From assembly GCA_026419775.2 (NCBI GenBank), contig JAOPGA020000657.1:62001-126000 (forward strand): a stretch of DNA of 64,000 nt, given 5' to 3'. The notes under the pieces were generated by a model. That model did no database searches, was not told the origin of the DNA, and worked only from the letters and a program-made list of their open reading frames with translations. Below are positions 9,355-19,801 of this stretch, one piece after another (the first letter of the stretch is position 1; each line of letters begins with the position of its first letter). The translations under genes and the position numbers were made by a program. Origin of the DNA: Acrasis kona (lineage: Eukaryota > Heterolobosea > Eutetramitea > Acrasida > Acrasidae).

Positions 9355-10675
9355 TTAGATGAAGTCTGACAAGTCGTCTTCTTCGCTGTCTGATTGATAA
9401 AAGCATTCGTCCTCAAATGACATCTTGTATCTCAATATTGCACCCATTCCTCCAAATCCCATTAAAAGTTGTCTCCCCTCAGAAGTTTTGTCGCTCACAA
9501 TGCTCAACTCAACATTAGTATAAACTTTTTTCTGATATTGTTCAACAATCCATTCTAACACTTGTGTTTGTTCAACAAGATTATAACCCCCTTGTAACCT
9601 TTTATTAAATTCTGATCTTGACATGAAGTGAGTGGCGAGTCCACCATCACAATCTGTAAAAGTCGCTCTCACAGCATCGATGTTTTCGTTAACAACAAGA
9701 GTCTTGACCACTCCTGCTTCTAGGGCCTGCACAACATGATTAACACCAAAAACAGCAAGATTTTCATTATTACAAACATGGTCCATAAATTCACAAACAA
9801 TCTTTTTTTCTTGTAAATGTTTCATATTTTGTAGAATGTGCGCCACTTGCTCTATAGCCTCTCTCAAACCAATTTCTCCGCCATAACACACAGTGATGAC
9901 CTTCAAAATAATCTTTTTGATGCGCTCGTCCAAATAATTTCCATTAAAAAACTCATCTTTGAGATTGGCAGCGCCTGCAATAAAGATGCCCTTTACGGCA
10001 GGGAGGTTGGTTCCTTCGTCAATAAAGTTCTTGGTTGCCTTCTCTCCGATCTGACTCAGATAATGTTTGATGGCAATTTGTCTATTTCTTGCGAAACGCG
10101 ATTGGCTTTGACCACCCTTGTTGTGCTTCTTTGGTAATTCCTCCGAAAAGGAGTGTAATACCTTTGGTGTGTCGCCTTGTATGGTTGCGTATAGAGTTCC
10201 AGTGCCGGTTAGGATGATGAATCCATAAGAATCACCACGGGTGTGTTCTTCTAACTGATCAAGTAATGGCTCTACGTGAAATTTGCTGTCGCAATGGTAT
10301 AGGTCGTGTTTGATTGGATATATGGGCTCAACAACAACAATCGCCTTCTTCATCTTTTTTCTTCCTTGGTCGTTGTCGTCGTTCACTAGTCCACAGAAGA
10401 CTGCCAACCCATTTGGAGGGGTAGTCTTGAATAGCTTGAGCCTACTAATGACTGTGGACATGGCGGTTTGGACAGATTGACGGTTAAATGCACGACTTAA
10501 TGCGGCCAGTGGAGCTCAATTTGTCGTTCATAATGGATACTACCTGTGCCACTTGAGTGTTAGGTTGGATCAATAAAGAAATCACAGAAGTTCCATCTCC
10601 ATTCAAAGATTTCAGCTGCATCATTTGATTCTTAAACTTCCACACTTCAATATCGTTCTGTTGCTCTCCTGACAT
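9355..10675 (-). CDS. Eukaryotic release factor eRF1, +1 frameshift needed at an in-frame UAA
   Basis: Two frames make a complete 439-residue eRF1: 10675-10487 (63 codons from the ATG) and 10485-9355. Domain 1 has GTS at 28-30, RIKS at 58-61 (normally NIKS) and the Y-x-C-x-x-x-F motif (YHCDSKF). The catalytic GGQ loop reads NKGGQSQSRFARNR, and an acidic C-terminus follows. eRF1 recognises all three stops and triggers peptide release with eRF3. After codon 63 the reading frame meets TAA (10486-10484). Skipping one base continues into AAC CGT.. (NRQSV), which aligns without gap to the conserved eRF1 sequence. A 49-nt intron (GTGCAT..CATTAG) could also fuse the frames, but it would delete about 15 conserved residues and has an atypical donor. 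An assembly indel is possible. Confidence 0.88.
10483..10492 (-). promoter_or_regulatory. Candidate programmed +1 frameshift site (TGC ATT TAA C)
   Basis: The mRNA reads UGC AUU UAA C. The zero-frame stop UAA is followed by C, a weak termination context in eukaryotes. The P-site codon AUU can re-pair as UUU after a +1 slip (positions 2 and 3 retained), and the next codon AAC begins the correct downstream frame. This is the arrangement of prfB (CUU UGA C) and resembles antizyme (UCC UGA). Low eRF1 would favour slipping and so raise eRF1. The mechanism is inference; the frame change is seen directly. Confidence 0.5.
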
Positions 10676-11362
10676 TGTTATTTTATACTCGCTCAAATAA
10701 ACTCAACCAATTTATAGTCAGGTATTTGTTCGGTATGTGAACATCAATTCTGAGATGCACATCCTCATAAAGCTTACAAAGATTTACAATGTTACACTAA
10801 AAAACAAAATTCATATTCACTAATCATGTATTATTAAAGAATTATATCCTGCTCATCGTGCTCACCCTTCTATACTTACATTCGTTATTGCAATCTAGGT
10901 GAATTTTAATTGTCGGGTGAGAAATTGGTGCCAGGTGAAGATTTTAATTGTCAGGTAACAAACCTCCATTTGTTTATTGTTTGTGCGCGAGTTGTTTCTT
11001 CAGATGTCACTTAAGTATCTTGAGTATAGGCAGCATGTACTATTTTAGTTCATTGTGACTTGACGATGTTGAAGCACACGCCCTGCGTCATCATGCTTGA
11101 CTTCATTAACATTTCATATTGTTGATTTTAGGCTTCGTTTAAATGAACTGCTCTGCCTTGCTGTACTTGGATGACTGTTTCATTTATTTGAACTGTTAAT
11201 CAACCTGCAGGTCTCGAGACTATACTCATGTTCAATGTTGCACAAAGATGTGGCTGCATTTNATATCAATGCTGCATTATTAACTATAATTAGTACACTT
11301 TAATCAGTTGCAAAAGATGCAAACAAATTGATTTTTCAAAGGTATTTTATGTACATTGATAT
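10676..11362. other. Intergenic region with one ambiguous base
   Basis: About 690 bp between the eRF1 start and a small minus-strand gene. No supported ORF. Position 11262 is an N, showing an unresolved base in the assembly. TTTTAATTGTC followed by GGGTGA or AGGTAA recurs at about 10907-10960 as a short direct repeat. Confidence 0.5.
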
Positions 11363-11662
11363 TTACAAGGCAGATATTCCTGCATCCACTATTTCAGCAG
11401 TGTTTTCAAGTCCCATTCGTAGACAAGACTCCTCTGTGAGAAATATATCCTTAGGGCATAGATCTGGTGAGCATGACATAACTTCATCACGCATGGTGCA
11501 CAGTTGAGATTCTGAGACATGACCTCTTATTCTATCATCATATGTTATCCACTCAACAATATCTATGGCTCTGTTGAATCTATTGATGCTTCCTTTTAGT
11601 AGTCTATAGTCTCTCAGAACATTTATTAACAACGATAATGACTCCACGACAGTTGTATTCAT
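11363..11662 (-). CDS. Hypothetical 99-residue protein
   Basis: The ATG at 11662 follows an in-frame stop upstream, so the gene appears self-contained and intronless. The protein is helix-rich (ESLSLLINVLRDYRLLKG, NRAIDIVEWITYDDR), has no signal peptide or membrane segment, contains four cysteines and ends in an acidic-hydrophobic tail. I recognise no family. Composition and codon use look coding, but it could be a short exon of an unseen gene. Confidence 0.5.
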   Translation of the reverse strand: MNTTVVESLSLLINVLRDYRLLKGSINRFNRAIDIVEWITYDDRIRGHVSESQLCTMRDEVMSCSPDLCPKDIFLTEESCLRMGLENTAEIVDAGISAL

Positions 11663-12039
11663 GACCCCTTGCTCTGTGTCTGTTTGCTTGTAATTTTGCA
11701 AGGGAAATTATTCACTTTTTAAGTGTCCAGGAAAAATAAAATCTACAAAATTAGACAGTCAGAATCTGATCAGTGCATCAAATCTTAATATACGGACCGA
11801 CTGGATGTAAATTGCAAAAAAGTCCGAATCGAATCTTTTAAATGCCGGTGAATATCCAGCCAACTCCGAGCAATATTCTTTCACAACAGCTCTAAACACT
11901 CCCGCTCAAGCGAGTTAACCAAAGAAACCTGCACTGGTAACAGTTAAAATATTGTGACACAGCTCGCATGCCCAACTTGGCAACAAACCAGAAGAAAAGT
12001 ACATTCACAAAAAAGTTAATCATACCAATTGTTTTTATT
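11663..12039. other. Intergenic region, nothing recognised
   Basis: About 380 bp between a small gene's start and the 3' end of DLST. No ORF of note, no repeats and no RNA-gene signature. Confidence 0.5.
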
Positions 12040-13341
12040 TTATGCTAATAATAATTGTGCTGGGTCTTCCACCAAACTCTTAATTCTCTTCAAGAAAAGT
12101 ACACCCTCTCTTCCGTCGATAATACGATGGTCATATGTCAAAGCGACATACATCATTGGCCTAATCACAATTTGATCATTAATGACTACTGGTCTCTTGA
12201 ATGTTCCGTGCATACCCAAAATAGCGCTTTGAGGTGGGTTGATGATTGGTGTTCCGAATAAACTTCCAAATACACCACCGTTGCTGATTGTGAACGTACC
12301 TCCCTTCATGTCTTCCATAGTGATTCCACCCTTTCTTGCCTTCTCTCCCAACTCTCCAATGTTCTTTTCGATATCGGCGTAGCTCTTTTGGTCGCAGTCG
12401 CGAAGTACTGGTACTACGAGACCACTTGGTGTTGCGACAGCAACTGAGATGTCGACGTAGTCACGATGTACAATGTCTTCTCCATCGATAACAGCGTTGA
12501 CGCTTGGGAACTCTTTAAGAGCTTGTGCGCTTGCTGCAACGAATGCGCTCATGAAACCTAACTTGACACCATGTTTTTCTTGGAATGCATCCTTGTACTT
12601 TTCACGCAAGTTGGTGATGCCACTCATGTCAATCTCATTAAAAGTGGTTAGCATTGCATACGTGTTTTGGGCTTCCTTCAAACGGGAACCAATCTTTAGA
12701 CGCATGCGACTCATGGGAGATCTGGTCTCTCCACGGCTGCTTCCACTAGTTGCAGGTGTTGATTTGGATGATGTGGGTGCAGGTGTTGATTTGGGTGCCT
12801 CCTTTTTGGGTTCCTCTTTTTTAGGTTCTTCCTTCTTAACCTCCTTTTTAGGCTCTTCTTTCTTGGGCTCCTCCTTCTTAATGTCCTTTGGAGCTGCCTC
12901 GGTTGCTGCTGGGGCATCACCTGGTGTGAACTTGAAAAGTTCGGCTCCAACACTAACTGCGTCCTTTATCTTTGCTAGTTGTGCAGTTAATGTTCCTGAA
13001 GCTGGGGCTCTGACATCGGCAGTAGCCTTATCGGTCTCCAATTGAACGACTACATCATCTTCCTTAAAACTTTGTCCAACTTCGAACAAGTACGATTGTA
13101 CGTAACCTTCGCTGATGGAATCTCCCAAATCAGGAACTTTAACGGTAACCTCCTTTGCGTCGGCATAGCACCTCACTTGGTTGGATTGTGTGTGAGGAGT
13201 CGAGTTTCTTTTAAAAGTATTGTTCAAAGAAGTAAAATTTCTCTGCGGGCAGGCAACAACGTTGATGCTGGTCCTCTTGGCCAATGATTTCACCGTGTTA
13301 CGAGCACATGTGCGCACTTTGGATGGGGTGGGACGGAACAT
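12040..13341 (-). CDS. DLST: Dihydrolipoyllysine succinyltransferase, E2 of 2-oxoglutarate dehydrogenase
   Basis: A 433-residue mitochondrial E2o. The N-terminal basic transit peptide runs to about residue 60. A lipoyl domain follows ([13 protein letters not shown]; lipoylated lysine in ETDKATADV, about 108). The linker is a run of repeated KKEEPKK units and Pro/Ser/Thr. The catalytic domain starts [19 protein letters not shown] and ends with the active-site [11 protein letters not shown]. No E1/E3-binding domain is visible between linker and catalytic core, which is typical of eukaryotic DLST. It transfers succinyl groups from lipoamide to CoA in the TCA cycle. The gene is intronless; the charge-repetitive linker is the only unusual part. 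Confidence 0.95.
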   Translation of the reverse strand: MFRPTPSKVRTCARNTVKSLAKRTSINVVACPQRNFTSLNNTFKRNSTPHTQSNQVRCYADAKEVTVKVPDLGDSISEGYVQSYLFEVGQSFKEDDVVVQLETDKATADVRAPASGTLTAQLAKIKDAVSVGAELFKFTPGDAPAATEAAPKDIKKEEPKKEEPKKEVKKEEPKKEEPKKEAPKSTPAPTSSKSTPATSGSSRGETRSPMSRMRLKIGSRLKEAQNTYAMLTTFNEIDMSGITNLREKYKDAFQEKHGVKLGFMSAFVAASAQALKEFPSVNAVIDGEDIVHRDYVDISVAVATPSGLVVPVLRDCDQKSYADIEKNIGELGEKARKGGITMEDMKGGTFTISNGGVFGSLFGTPIINPPQSAILGMHGTFKRPVVINDQIVIRPMMYVALTYDHRIIDGREGVLFLKRIKSLVEDPAQLLLA

Positions 13342-13425
13342 TGCTAAAGAAAATTCTTGAGGTTACAAAAATTTTGAATTGATTGAAAAAATCAAAAAAA
13401 TTTACAATTTAATTTTCCTACATTT

Positions 13426-15874
13426 TTAATGGCTGTATTGTCTGGTCATGTACGCATTAATGACCTGAAGACCATAACACAACTCCATTTGCTTTCTCGC
13501 CTCCACGCACAACATGTTCAAGTGTATCTTCTCCTTGTTCCTCAAACTAAATCCCATATCGATCCATTGCTCTCGCCTGGTTCGTTCGGGATAACAAGTA
13601 ACCGTTTTGATATATTTTTTCAAATTAATGTTTAGTAACAAATTAGTACTTTCGTAATTAAAATCATCATGCATCATTCCGTACAATCTATGAACATAAA
13701 ACCATATTGCGCTTCTAAAGGCGCTAGTATCAATATTTGTGACTTTATTAAATTTCTTTTCGGTTAAATTATAAATCAAATCAAACTCCATGTCCAGCAG
13801 ATCGGCACTTCCATTGTAAAAACGATTCAACATTGTGAATGCGTGGTCCTTCCAGTTATATTCCTGTGCGCTCAATAAATTGTAGTCCTTGCTCCTCACA
13901 TCAAAATCAGTATAACTCAAATGTGCGTCGGCTACATATCTCTCCAGACCTGGTTGTTGTTGTTGCCTCCTTACGTTTTGTTGTGATTGTTTTTGTTGTT
14001 GAGATTTTAATTGTTGAAACAATCCTTCTGGTCTTGTTTGTTGTGTGGAGTCGGAGGAAGTGTTGACCTGTTGTGAGAGGTTGTTCCAATAAGTCATGCT
14101 GGCGTAGGGAGGCGGTACGAAACAATCGTAATTGTTTAGATTGGCGAAAACACCGGATGGTGGAATAAAAGTTTGCGCGGATGGACATGTGTCGTGTGAT
14201 TTGATTCTCTTGTGTGAAAATTGTGACGACAAGCTGGATTCTCTGGTTTGTTCAATGATTGGATCCAAACACGTGTTTTCTTCTTCGTAGTCTCCAGAGA
14301 TCTTGTGTAGGGTCTCCACTACTTTCAAACTCTCTCCTTCTAATGCGACACTTTGTGTACGTTTTTTTTAGTTTGTCAATGTCTTGCATGAGCAGATCAA
14401 TGTTTGTTGGTTCGTTGTCGGGTAGGATTCCATTTCCATAAACGAAACCTGACATGGAATGAAAGTGGCACATGATGACCACTGCATGGACTAGTTCTGC
14501 AATGCTCCATGCGTCTGCTCCTTTGCAAAGTACTTCCACGTGTTGTTCGGTTAGTGTCCAAGGTTGGTGTGCTAGTACTTGATTGTACTTTAATAGGTTT
14601 TGTATCTTGTGGGGAGCGTATTTGATTCCTTTGAGCCAGGTCGGATCTCCTCCGTTTGATAAAAATTCTGCTTCTTGACGCCTCACAATGTAGTGACAAT
14701 TGTGTCTGCTGGCGGCCTATAAAATAATTAATTGTTGACCCGTGATGATGACTTACCATGATGCCAATGTAGTTGCGCCACGTAATAGGCAATGGTCCAA
14801 TGTTACGCATAATAAAGTGGTAAGAGTTGAAAAAGACTTCTGCAAATTGAGGATAAGCCATCAGTACTCTGCTGTGATTCGCAACACTAAAGAAATGAGA
14901 ATACGTATCAGCGTTCGTGACTTACATTCCATTTTCCAAAAAGAATTCACAGAACAGCGTCTTTGCACCAGGCTGCTTGTTGTTTATTGTTTCCAGGCTG
15001 GTTGGTTTGAAGAACCATGAAGGAGAGTTTAGGTAACCTAGTGTTGGTTTCTGTATGGATATGCCATTCTTTATCAATAGTGCAGCAACTTCTTGGAACC
15101 GTGTGGAAATGTCTTCAAAGGGACAGTCGTAAGCAAAACGAGCAATGATGCTACGGTATCTATTAAAGAAACGATTTGGCTGAAGTAGGTCCTCTTGTGA
15201 TTCCTGCTTTGCATTCTTAATGTACTCTGTCAAGTGTGTTTTGATGACATCTATGACGTTCGTGACTCCTTGTTTCCGCTTTTCAACTGTAAAGTAATGT
15301 TAGTCGAATTGAAAATGTAAAATGTACCATTAGGATGTAAACATTGTCTGAATAAATGTGACTCTGATAGTGTCACGCCTTCATCTATTTCTTGTGAATA
15401 CAATTGGGGTGTGGTGACGTTGCTCAACTCTGAATCACTGTCCTCGCTTGATAAATCGTCCTCGTGCTGTTGCCTGGGTGTGTTGCGGGTAGCGCTCGAG
15501 TTGCTTTTTCTTTGTTTGTTTTTATATTTGTTCAGTTGAGATTCTTCGTCTTGGTCGTTGTAGACGTTATATTCTGCGTCGTCACGGCCAGTGAAAATAT
15601 TATCCTTCATCCAATTAGGGCTTGTCCCTAGCATGCTGGACATTGGTGCTGTGCTGGGTAATGTTGTGTCGGTGGGATCTTCGAAACGTGCCCATTTGGG
15701 ACTATGAGGGCTGGGCGACCCATCATCACGGTTTTGTTGTGATTTATGGTCCTCATATTGATTGATCAGGCTATTCTTTAACCAGTCGGGGGTGACGGAC
15801 AATGCATCATCAGAACTAATATTTAGATTTTTGTTAATGGCCTGGCCGTCCGTATTGATGTTGCCAGGCTTCAT
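13426..15874 (-). CDS. Sestrin with long disordered N-terminus; one-base frame break
   Basis: Exons 15874-15328, 15286-14926, 14886-14757 and 14716-13426, with introns of 41, 39 and 40 nt. About the first 200 residues are low complexity. The sestrin (PA26) fold then begins: IGPLPITWRNYIGIMAAS, the conserved RHNCHYIV with its peroxidase-type cysteine, WSIAELVHAVVIMCHFHS and FVYGNGI. The C-terminal block is KKYIKTVTCYPERT..IHLNMLCVEARKQMEL, which corresponds to the leucine-pocket region of metazoan sestrins. Sestrins restrain TORC1 through GATOR2 and limit oxidative stress. Within exon 4 the frame changes by one base at a T8 run (14362-14369, A8 in mRNA). No GT..AG intron repairs it, so I suspect an assembly indel. 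Confidence 0.85.
14362..14369 (-). other. Homopolymer frame break in the sestrin gene
   Basis: An eight-base T run (A8 in the mRNA: CTA AAA AAA ACG). Upstream sestrin homology is in one frame, downstream homology in the next. Deleting one A restores continuity (KLKKRTQSVALEGESLKVV). The break lies in a variable linker between the two conserved sestrin lobes. Confidence 0.75.
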
Positions 15875-16192
15875 CAATGTTAAAATTAAAAATCTTGACC
15901 GGTGGTTTGTGCAGGCTGTATTGTAATGTGAATCTATATTAGACTATATTCAATTACTGAGACGCATTTCTCCATCCGCAAGCAAATAAGAAAAAAAACG
16001 GAGATATACTGGCAAAAGGTTGATGGGTGATAGTAAAATGGTCATACAGCTACCAACACTTTTAGAGGAGGGATTCGTTCACGATGTCTTGAGTGGAGTG
16101 GAATAATGTGATGAGAGCCATTCAAGTTGAAAGGACACATGTTAAAAACTAGAAAGAACCTTTATGAAAATATTTTGTAACAAGGTCAATTC
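15875..16192. other. Divergent promoter region
   Basis: About 320 bp between the sestrin and tetraspan-protein start codons, which point away from each other. No ORF or repeat was seen; it probably holds both promoters. Confidence 0.5.
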
Positions 16193-16878
16193 ATGTTGTA
16201 CCCCGCAGTCTGCATATCTTTGGTGTCTGCTTTATGGTATTCGATATCAAAGGCTGTGGTAAAGAACAAAAAGTTAGGACAACTATATGTCGATACATCA
16301 GTCCCTATTAGACACATTAATACATGTTTGCTTATGATACAAATACCTGTTCAAATTCTGTATTTATCGGTTCTTTGGACACGCTTTAGTCATCATAATT
16401 GGAATATCTATTATAACAATTTCATATTATTGGACACCGTCATCCTCTCCACAGTTATTGTGCAGGGAATTACTGCTGTCTATTTGGACCAAGGCCTTCT
16501 ATACAATGTATGTGTGAAAATTTCGGTTTAAACTCACCATTGCATAGCTTGTGACAGTAATAGCAATAGTTTTATGTATTAGCTTGAATACTTTTGGAAA
16601 AGTCCACTTGTTTCTTATTGCGTCACTACTAACACTGACCATTGCAGTAAGTCGAAGTCAAACTTATAATTTAATCAATCGCACAGAAATTCGCAAGAAG
16701 CACTTCAAACCCAGTTCCAGTAACCGTGACAGTTGGAGATGTATCTGATCCGATCATAATACAAAGTCAGCAAGCAGATTACATTCCTCCACCTTCAATA
16801 ATACCTCTTCACGAAGACCAAACAACCCGTCTATCTAGACCAAAATATGAAGGTGTACAATTAAAAAGACCCATCTAA
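16193..16878 (+). CDS. Four-helix membrane protein, unknown family
   Basis: Exons 16193-16507, 16548-16646 and 16687-16878 (two 40-nt introns, GTATGT and GTAAGT donors) give 201 residues. Hydrophobic helices lie at about 2-20, 41-64, 78-98 and 106-138 (the last may be two short helices). The C-terminus is a polar proline-rich tail (DYIPPPSIIPLHED). There are short loops and no cysteine pattern of true tetraspanins. I recognise no family. Splicing is supported because each unspliced frame hits a stop inside the intron and both junctions are in phase. Confidence 0.7.
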
Positions 16879-16897
16879 ATTGTGAATTATACATTTA

Positions 16898-17521
16898 TTA
16901 CAACATTATATACTTGTCCATATCCATGTCCAAATCAAAAACTTTATCATTACGTTTTGTGTCCTTGTTTTGCTGTAGTGCAAGCGACATTTGATACATT
17001 TGCTCTACCGTTAGGGCAGGTGTCTTAGCAGGTACCGGTATAAAGGACGGCGTGATTGGCGTCGTTGGCGTCCTAAGTATATCGTCAAGAGAGCATAGCA
17101 TCTCTTCCTCTGTTCTAAATGGGTCCGACAGGTTGTTTGCCACATCACAAACATCAAAGCTGTCAAGAGGTTCATTTGTTTTGAATCTCTTGCAATCTTC
17201 GTGGTCATTGAAAGGCAATGCCCTCTTATTCCCGTTTACTAGACCTACGTACGGATTACCTACTATGCATGTTTCCTCCTGATCATTCTTAATGTTCACT
17301 ATAATAATCGGACTTTCAGCATCGTACTTTTCAGGGAGATCTGAGAGTTGGCTCAGCACTTGGTCCGTACTAAGGTTCTTCGTTGTATTTATGACCACAG
17401 AAGAGGACCTTTTTCTTTTTCTCGTCTGTTTTTTTGATGGTGGTGTGAAGGAGTTGTTATGGGCTGAGTTCATAACGTCGAGAAGCATTAGCATGGTGTC
17501 GGTGTAGGAGTGTGTGGTCAT
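16898..17521 (-). CDS. Hypothetical nuclear-type protein
   Basis: 207 residues, intronless, ATG at 17521. A strong basic cluster at about 30-41 (KKQTRKRKRSSS) is NLS-like. The rest is acidic and Ser/Thr/Pro-rich with TPTTPITPSF, a possible proline-directed phosphorylation cluster, and a short predicted helix near the end (TVEQMYQMSLALQQ). No domain is recognised. The stop is 19 bp from the stop of the convergent tetraspan gene, so their 3' UTRs must overlap. Confidence 0.6.
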   Translation of the reverse strand: MTTHSYTDTMLMLLDVMNSAHNNSFTPPSKKQTRKRKRSSSVVINTTKNLSTDQVLSQLSDLPEKYDAESPIIIVNIKNDQEETCIVGNPYVGLVNGNKRALPFNDHEDCKRFKTNEPLDSFDVCDVANNLSDPFRTEEEMLCSLDDILRTPTTPITPSFIPVPAKTPALTVEQMYQMSLALQQNKDTKRNDKVFDLDMDMDKYIML

Positions 17522-18417
17522 ATTTTTAGTGTTTGTGTCTGCATTAAAAATAATGTCAGATCCTAAAATTAATGGGAACTTTCGGATTTAGGTAAAATTC
17601 CAAACAGATTCATTGAAAATACCCTTAACGCGCCTATAGGAGTTTATCGTTTTTAACGTAATGGATCTTTAATATAACGACTGCACCTACAAATGACATT
17701 AAAGATCTTTTTTTTATTCTGTAACAATCCGAGTGGACTAGCACAAGTTTAGAAATTCTTAGTTTCGATGAAACTCCGTGACTGTGGCAGGGGATTTTAG
17801 ATAGTGTTTCACCACGCTACGGGGATTTTTGTTGGTGCACGGTTCATCTCCGTATGAAAGTATTCAAATACATTTCGCCACCATCATTTGCCACTTAATC
17901 AATGAAATACAAACTATCGTCAAATAACGGTTAGAGATGTACTTTAAAATTTATTGTGTTATTGAAGAAAGTATGACGATCGCTTTACAAAAAACTTGTT
18001 TTCGACCAACATACTAAAGGGCACTACGCCTTTGAATGAAATAAAATCCTACATTAAACATTCTTTAATGTTAATGAAGAACTAGCGTGTCTTTTTTCGT
18101 CAAAGTAGTAATTTATTTGAAGATTTAATTTCGTTAATGCCATTATCTAAATTCGATGCCTCTGCTTCGTCGTGGTCATACCGAGTCGCTAAATATAACT
18201 CTGCCACTTTGTTCTCTTCAATATTTTTACCAGGATGGTAACTGTCTGCACACTGCAGAGTACGCGCAGTGTTGATTAATTTGAGCGATAATATCCCTAT
18301 CCGAATAGCACTCGGTTGTTCGTCAGGTTCTATTGAATCGTCTAGGTTATCCTCCTTGTAATCTTAATTGAACTACCAGAACTTGAACTCAATAATTGTA
18401 TTAACAACACATTTCAC
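17522..18417. other. Intergenic region containing an ATG-less open frame
   Basis: About 0.9 kb. The minus strand is open for 87 codons from 18363 to the stop at 18102-18100, with protein-like, acidic composition (DDSIEPDEQPSAIRIGILS, ENKVAELYLATRYDHDEAEA), but it has no ATG and an in-frame stop directly upstream. It could be a decayed gene or a terminal exon whose 5' part would have to overlap the next gene. The remainder shows nothing recognisable. Confidence 0.4.
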
Positions 18418-19338
18418 ATGCCAAGCAGGTCACATTCGAAAAGTGGAAAGGGCAAAGCCAAACTAAGGCGTGGAAGAGCCTACAGAGCCCAGAGATCATC
18501 TGCTAGGAGAGGTGGTGGTACATTCACCTCTGAAGATTCGCTAATGAGCAAAGAATTGTCCGTTGCAGAGGAGAAGAAGTCGAAACAAAGTAACAAACCG
18601 GTGAAAGGAGATGACGTATTCGTTAGCAAAGCGTTGAGAATGATGATGGTCGCACAAAAACCAAAACCAACTGTCGATGGTGTAGAAAAAAAACCTTTGG
18701 GAAGCAAAAAACGCATTGCAATGGAACAAAAAGAGAAAAAGGACAAGGAAAAACAAGAGAAGGATGAAAGACTTACAAAAGTTCTTGAAATGAAGCACAC
18801 ACCACAGGTGGCCGCAGCCATAAAAGAGACGCACGACCAAGTTTCACATTTAACCAAAAAAAAACAAAAGGTAAAGCTTTACTTCAAAATGAAACGGGAG
18901 AAGGCAAGTATGAAGAAGCTCAAGACACAATTAATCCAAGCGACTGCTTTGGAGAGGAGCAAGCACAAACGGAAACCAGTCGTTGAGGAAAATTCAAACA
19001 AGAGAGATGACGACGACGATGATGATGATGTTCTTGAGGAAGAAGATTTACTTGACATTGACAGCGACGATGAAGCACAAGAAGATGCTTATGGTGAGGT
19101 TGAATTTGGAGAACAAGCACAAGAACCACCAAAAGAACTGTCGAAATTATCCTCAAAGTTGGAAAAACGCATACAACAACAAAAGGAAAGTAGAGGTAAA
19201 ATGTCGACGAAGGAGCTTCTACAGGAAAGGCAGAATGAAATTCTAAGGAAGAGAGTCATTGAAAATTACAACAAGAACAGACAGGCGCGGATAGAGAAGA
19301 GTGAAAAACAAAGAAACCAAAATAAAGTAATGTATTAA
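18418..19338 (+). CDS. Highly charged nucleolar-type protein (CCDC137-like?)
   Basis: 306 residues, intronless. The N-terminus is strongly basic (KSGKGKAKLRRGRAYRAQRS). A central Lys-rich region KKKQKVKLYFKMKREKASMKKLK and a run of eight Asp (about 197-204) inside an acidic segment follow, with a C-terminal helical Lys/Gln-rich stretch. The pattern of basic blocks alternating with acidic runs is typical of ribosome-biogenesis or nucleolar proteins. The basic helix slightly recalls CCDC137, but I would not assign a name. No enzymatic motif. Confidence 0.65.
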   Translation: MPSRSHSKSGKGKAKLRRGRAYRAQRSSARRGGGTFTSEDSLMSKELSVAEEKKSKQSNKPVKGDDVFVSKALRMMMVAQKPKPTVDGVEKKPLGSKKRIAMEQKEKKDKEKQEKDERLTKVLEMKHTPQVAAAIKETHDQVSHLTKKKQKVKLYFKMKREKASMKKLKTQLIQATALERSKHKRKPVVEENSNKRDDDDDDDDVLEEEDLLDIDSDDEAQEDAYGEVEFGEQAQEPPKELSKLSSKLEKRIQQQKESRGKMSTKELLQERQNEILRKRVIENYNKNRQARIEKSEKQRNQNKVMY

Positions 19339-19349
19339 TTCAAAATGTT

Positions 19350-19771
19350 TTAGTGATGATCGTTCCCGTGTACTTTAATGAAACCTTTTTGGCAGTAGCC
19401 GCATCTCCTATTAAAAGTTTTAAAAAAATAGACGCAAAGTAAACATACTCTACAAAGTTGTAGTTAACTTTAATGTGTTCGGAGGGGTGACCGTGACCGG
19501 CTCTTGAGGACCCATCGCAAACGGCTACATCGTGTGTGACTTCAATTGGAGGAAGTGTTGTTCCGTCCATCACAAATGCACTGCTAATTTGTCTGTATTG
19601 GACACCGGTTGGAAGACCTGGGTCAATGTCGGCGAAAATGTCAACATCATCCTCTTCATTTTGTTGATTTGGTAGATTCTCTTTTCGGGGAATTGGTACT
19701 GGTTCGCTGTTTGAGTAACACCTTCTGATAGCGGCGACATGTACTGTACGTAAAAACCTTCTGCTCAACAT
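19350..19771 (-). CDS. NDUFS6: Mitochondrial complex I zinc-binding subunit NDUFS6
   Basis: Exons 19771-19449 and 19407-19350 over a 41-nt GTATGT..AATAG intron give 126 residues. A basic transit peptide (MLSRRFLRTVHVAAIRRCYS) is followed by the family core: PPIEVTHDVAVCDGSS..GHPSEHIKVN, then RCGYCQKGFIKVHG at the C-terminus. The C-x(n)-H-x(n)-C-x2-C zinc site is split by the intron and restored only by splicing, which proves the junction. NDUFS6 stabilises the peripheral arm during complex I assembly. The stop lies 11 bp from the stop of the convergent upstream gene. Confidence 0.9.
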
Positions 19772-19801
19772 TTTGTCAAGTTGATTATTTTATTGTTTGA
19801 A

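Noticed and set aside
9355-10675. 49-nt intron (GTGCAT..CATTAG) as explanation of the eRF1 frame change
   Set aside because: It would remove about 15 conserved residues that the DNA encodes in the right order, and its donor differs from all other introns here.
14340-14370. 21-nt GT..AG intron in sestrin
   Set aside because: Length divisible by three, so it would not repair the frame, and it is far below the window's intron minimum.
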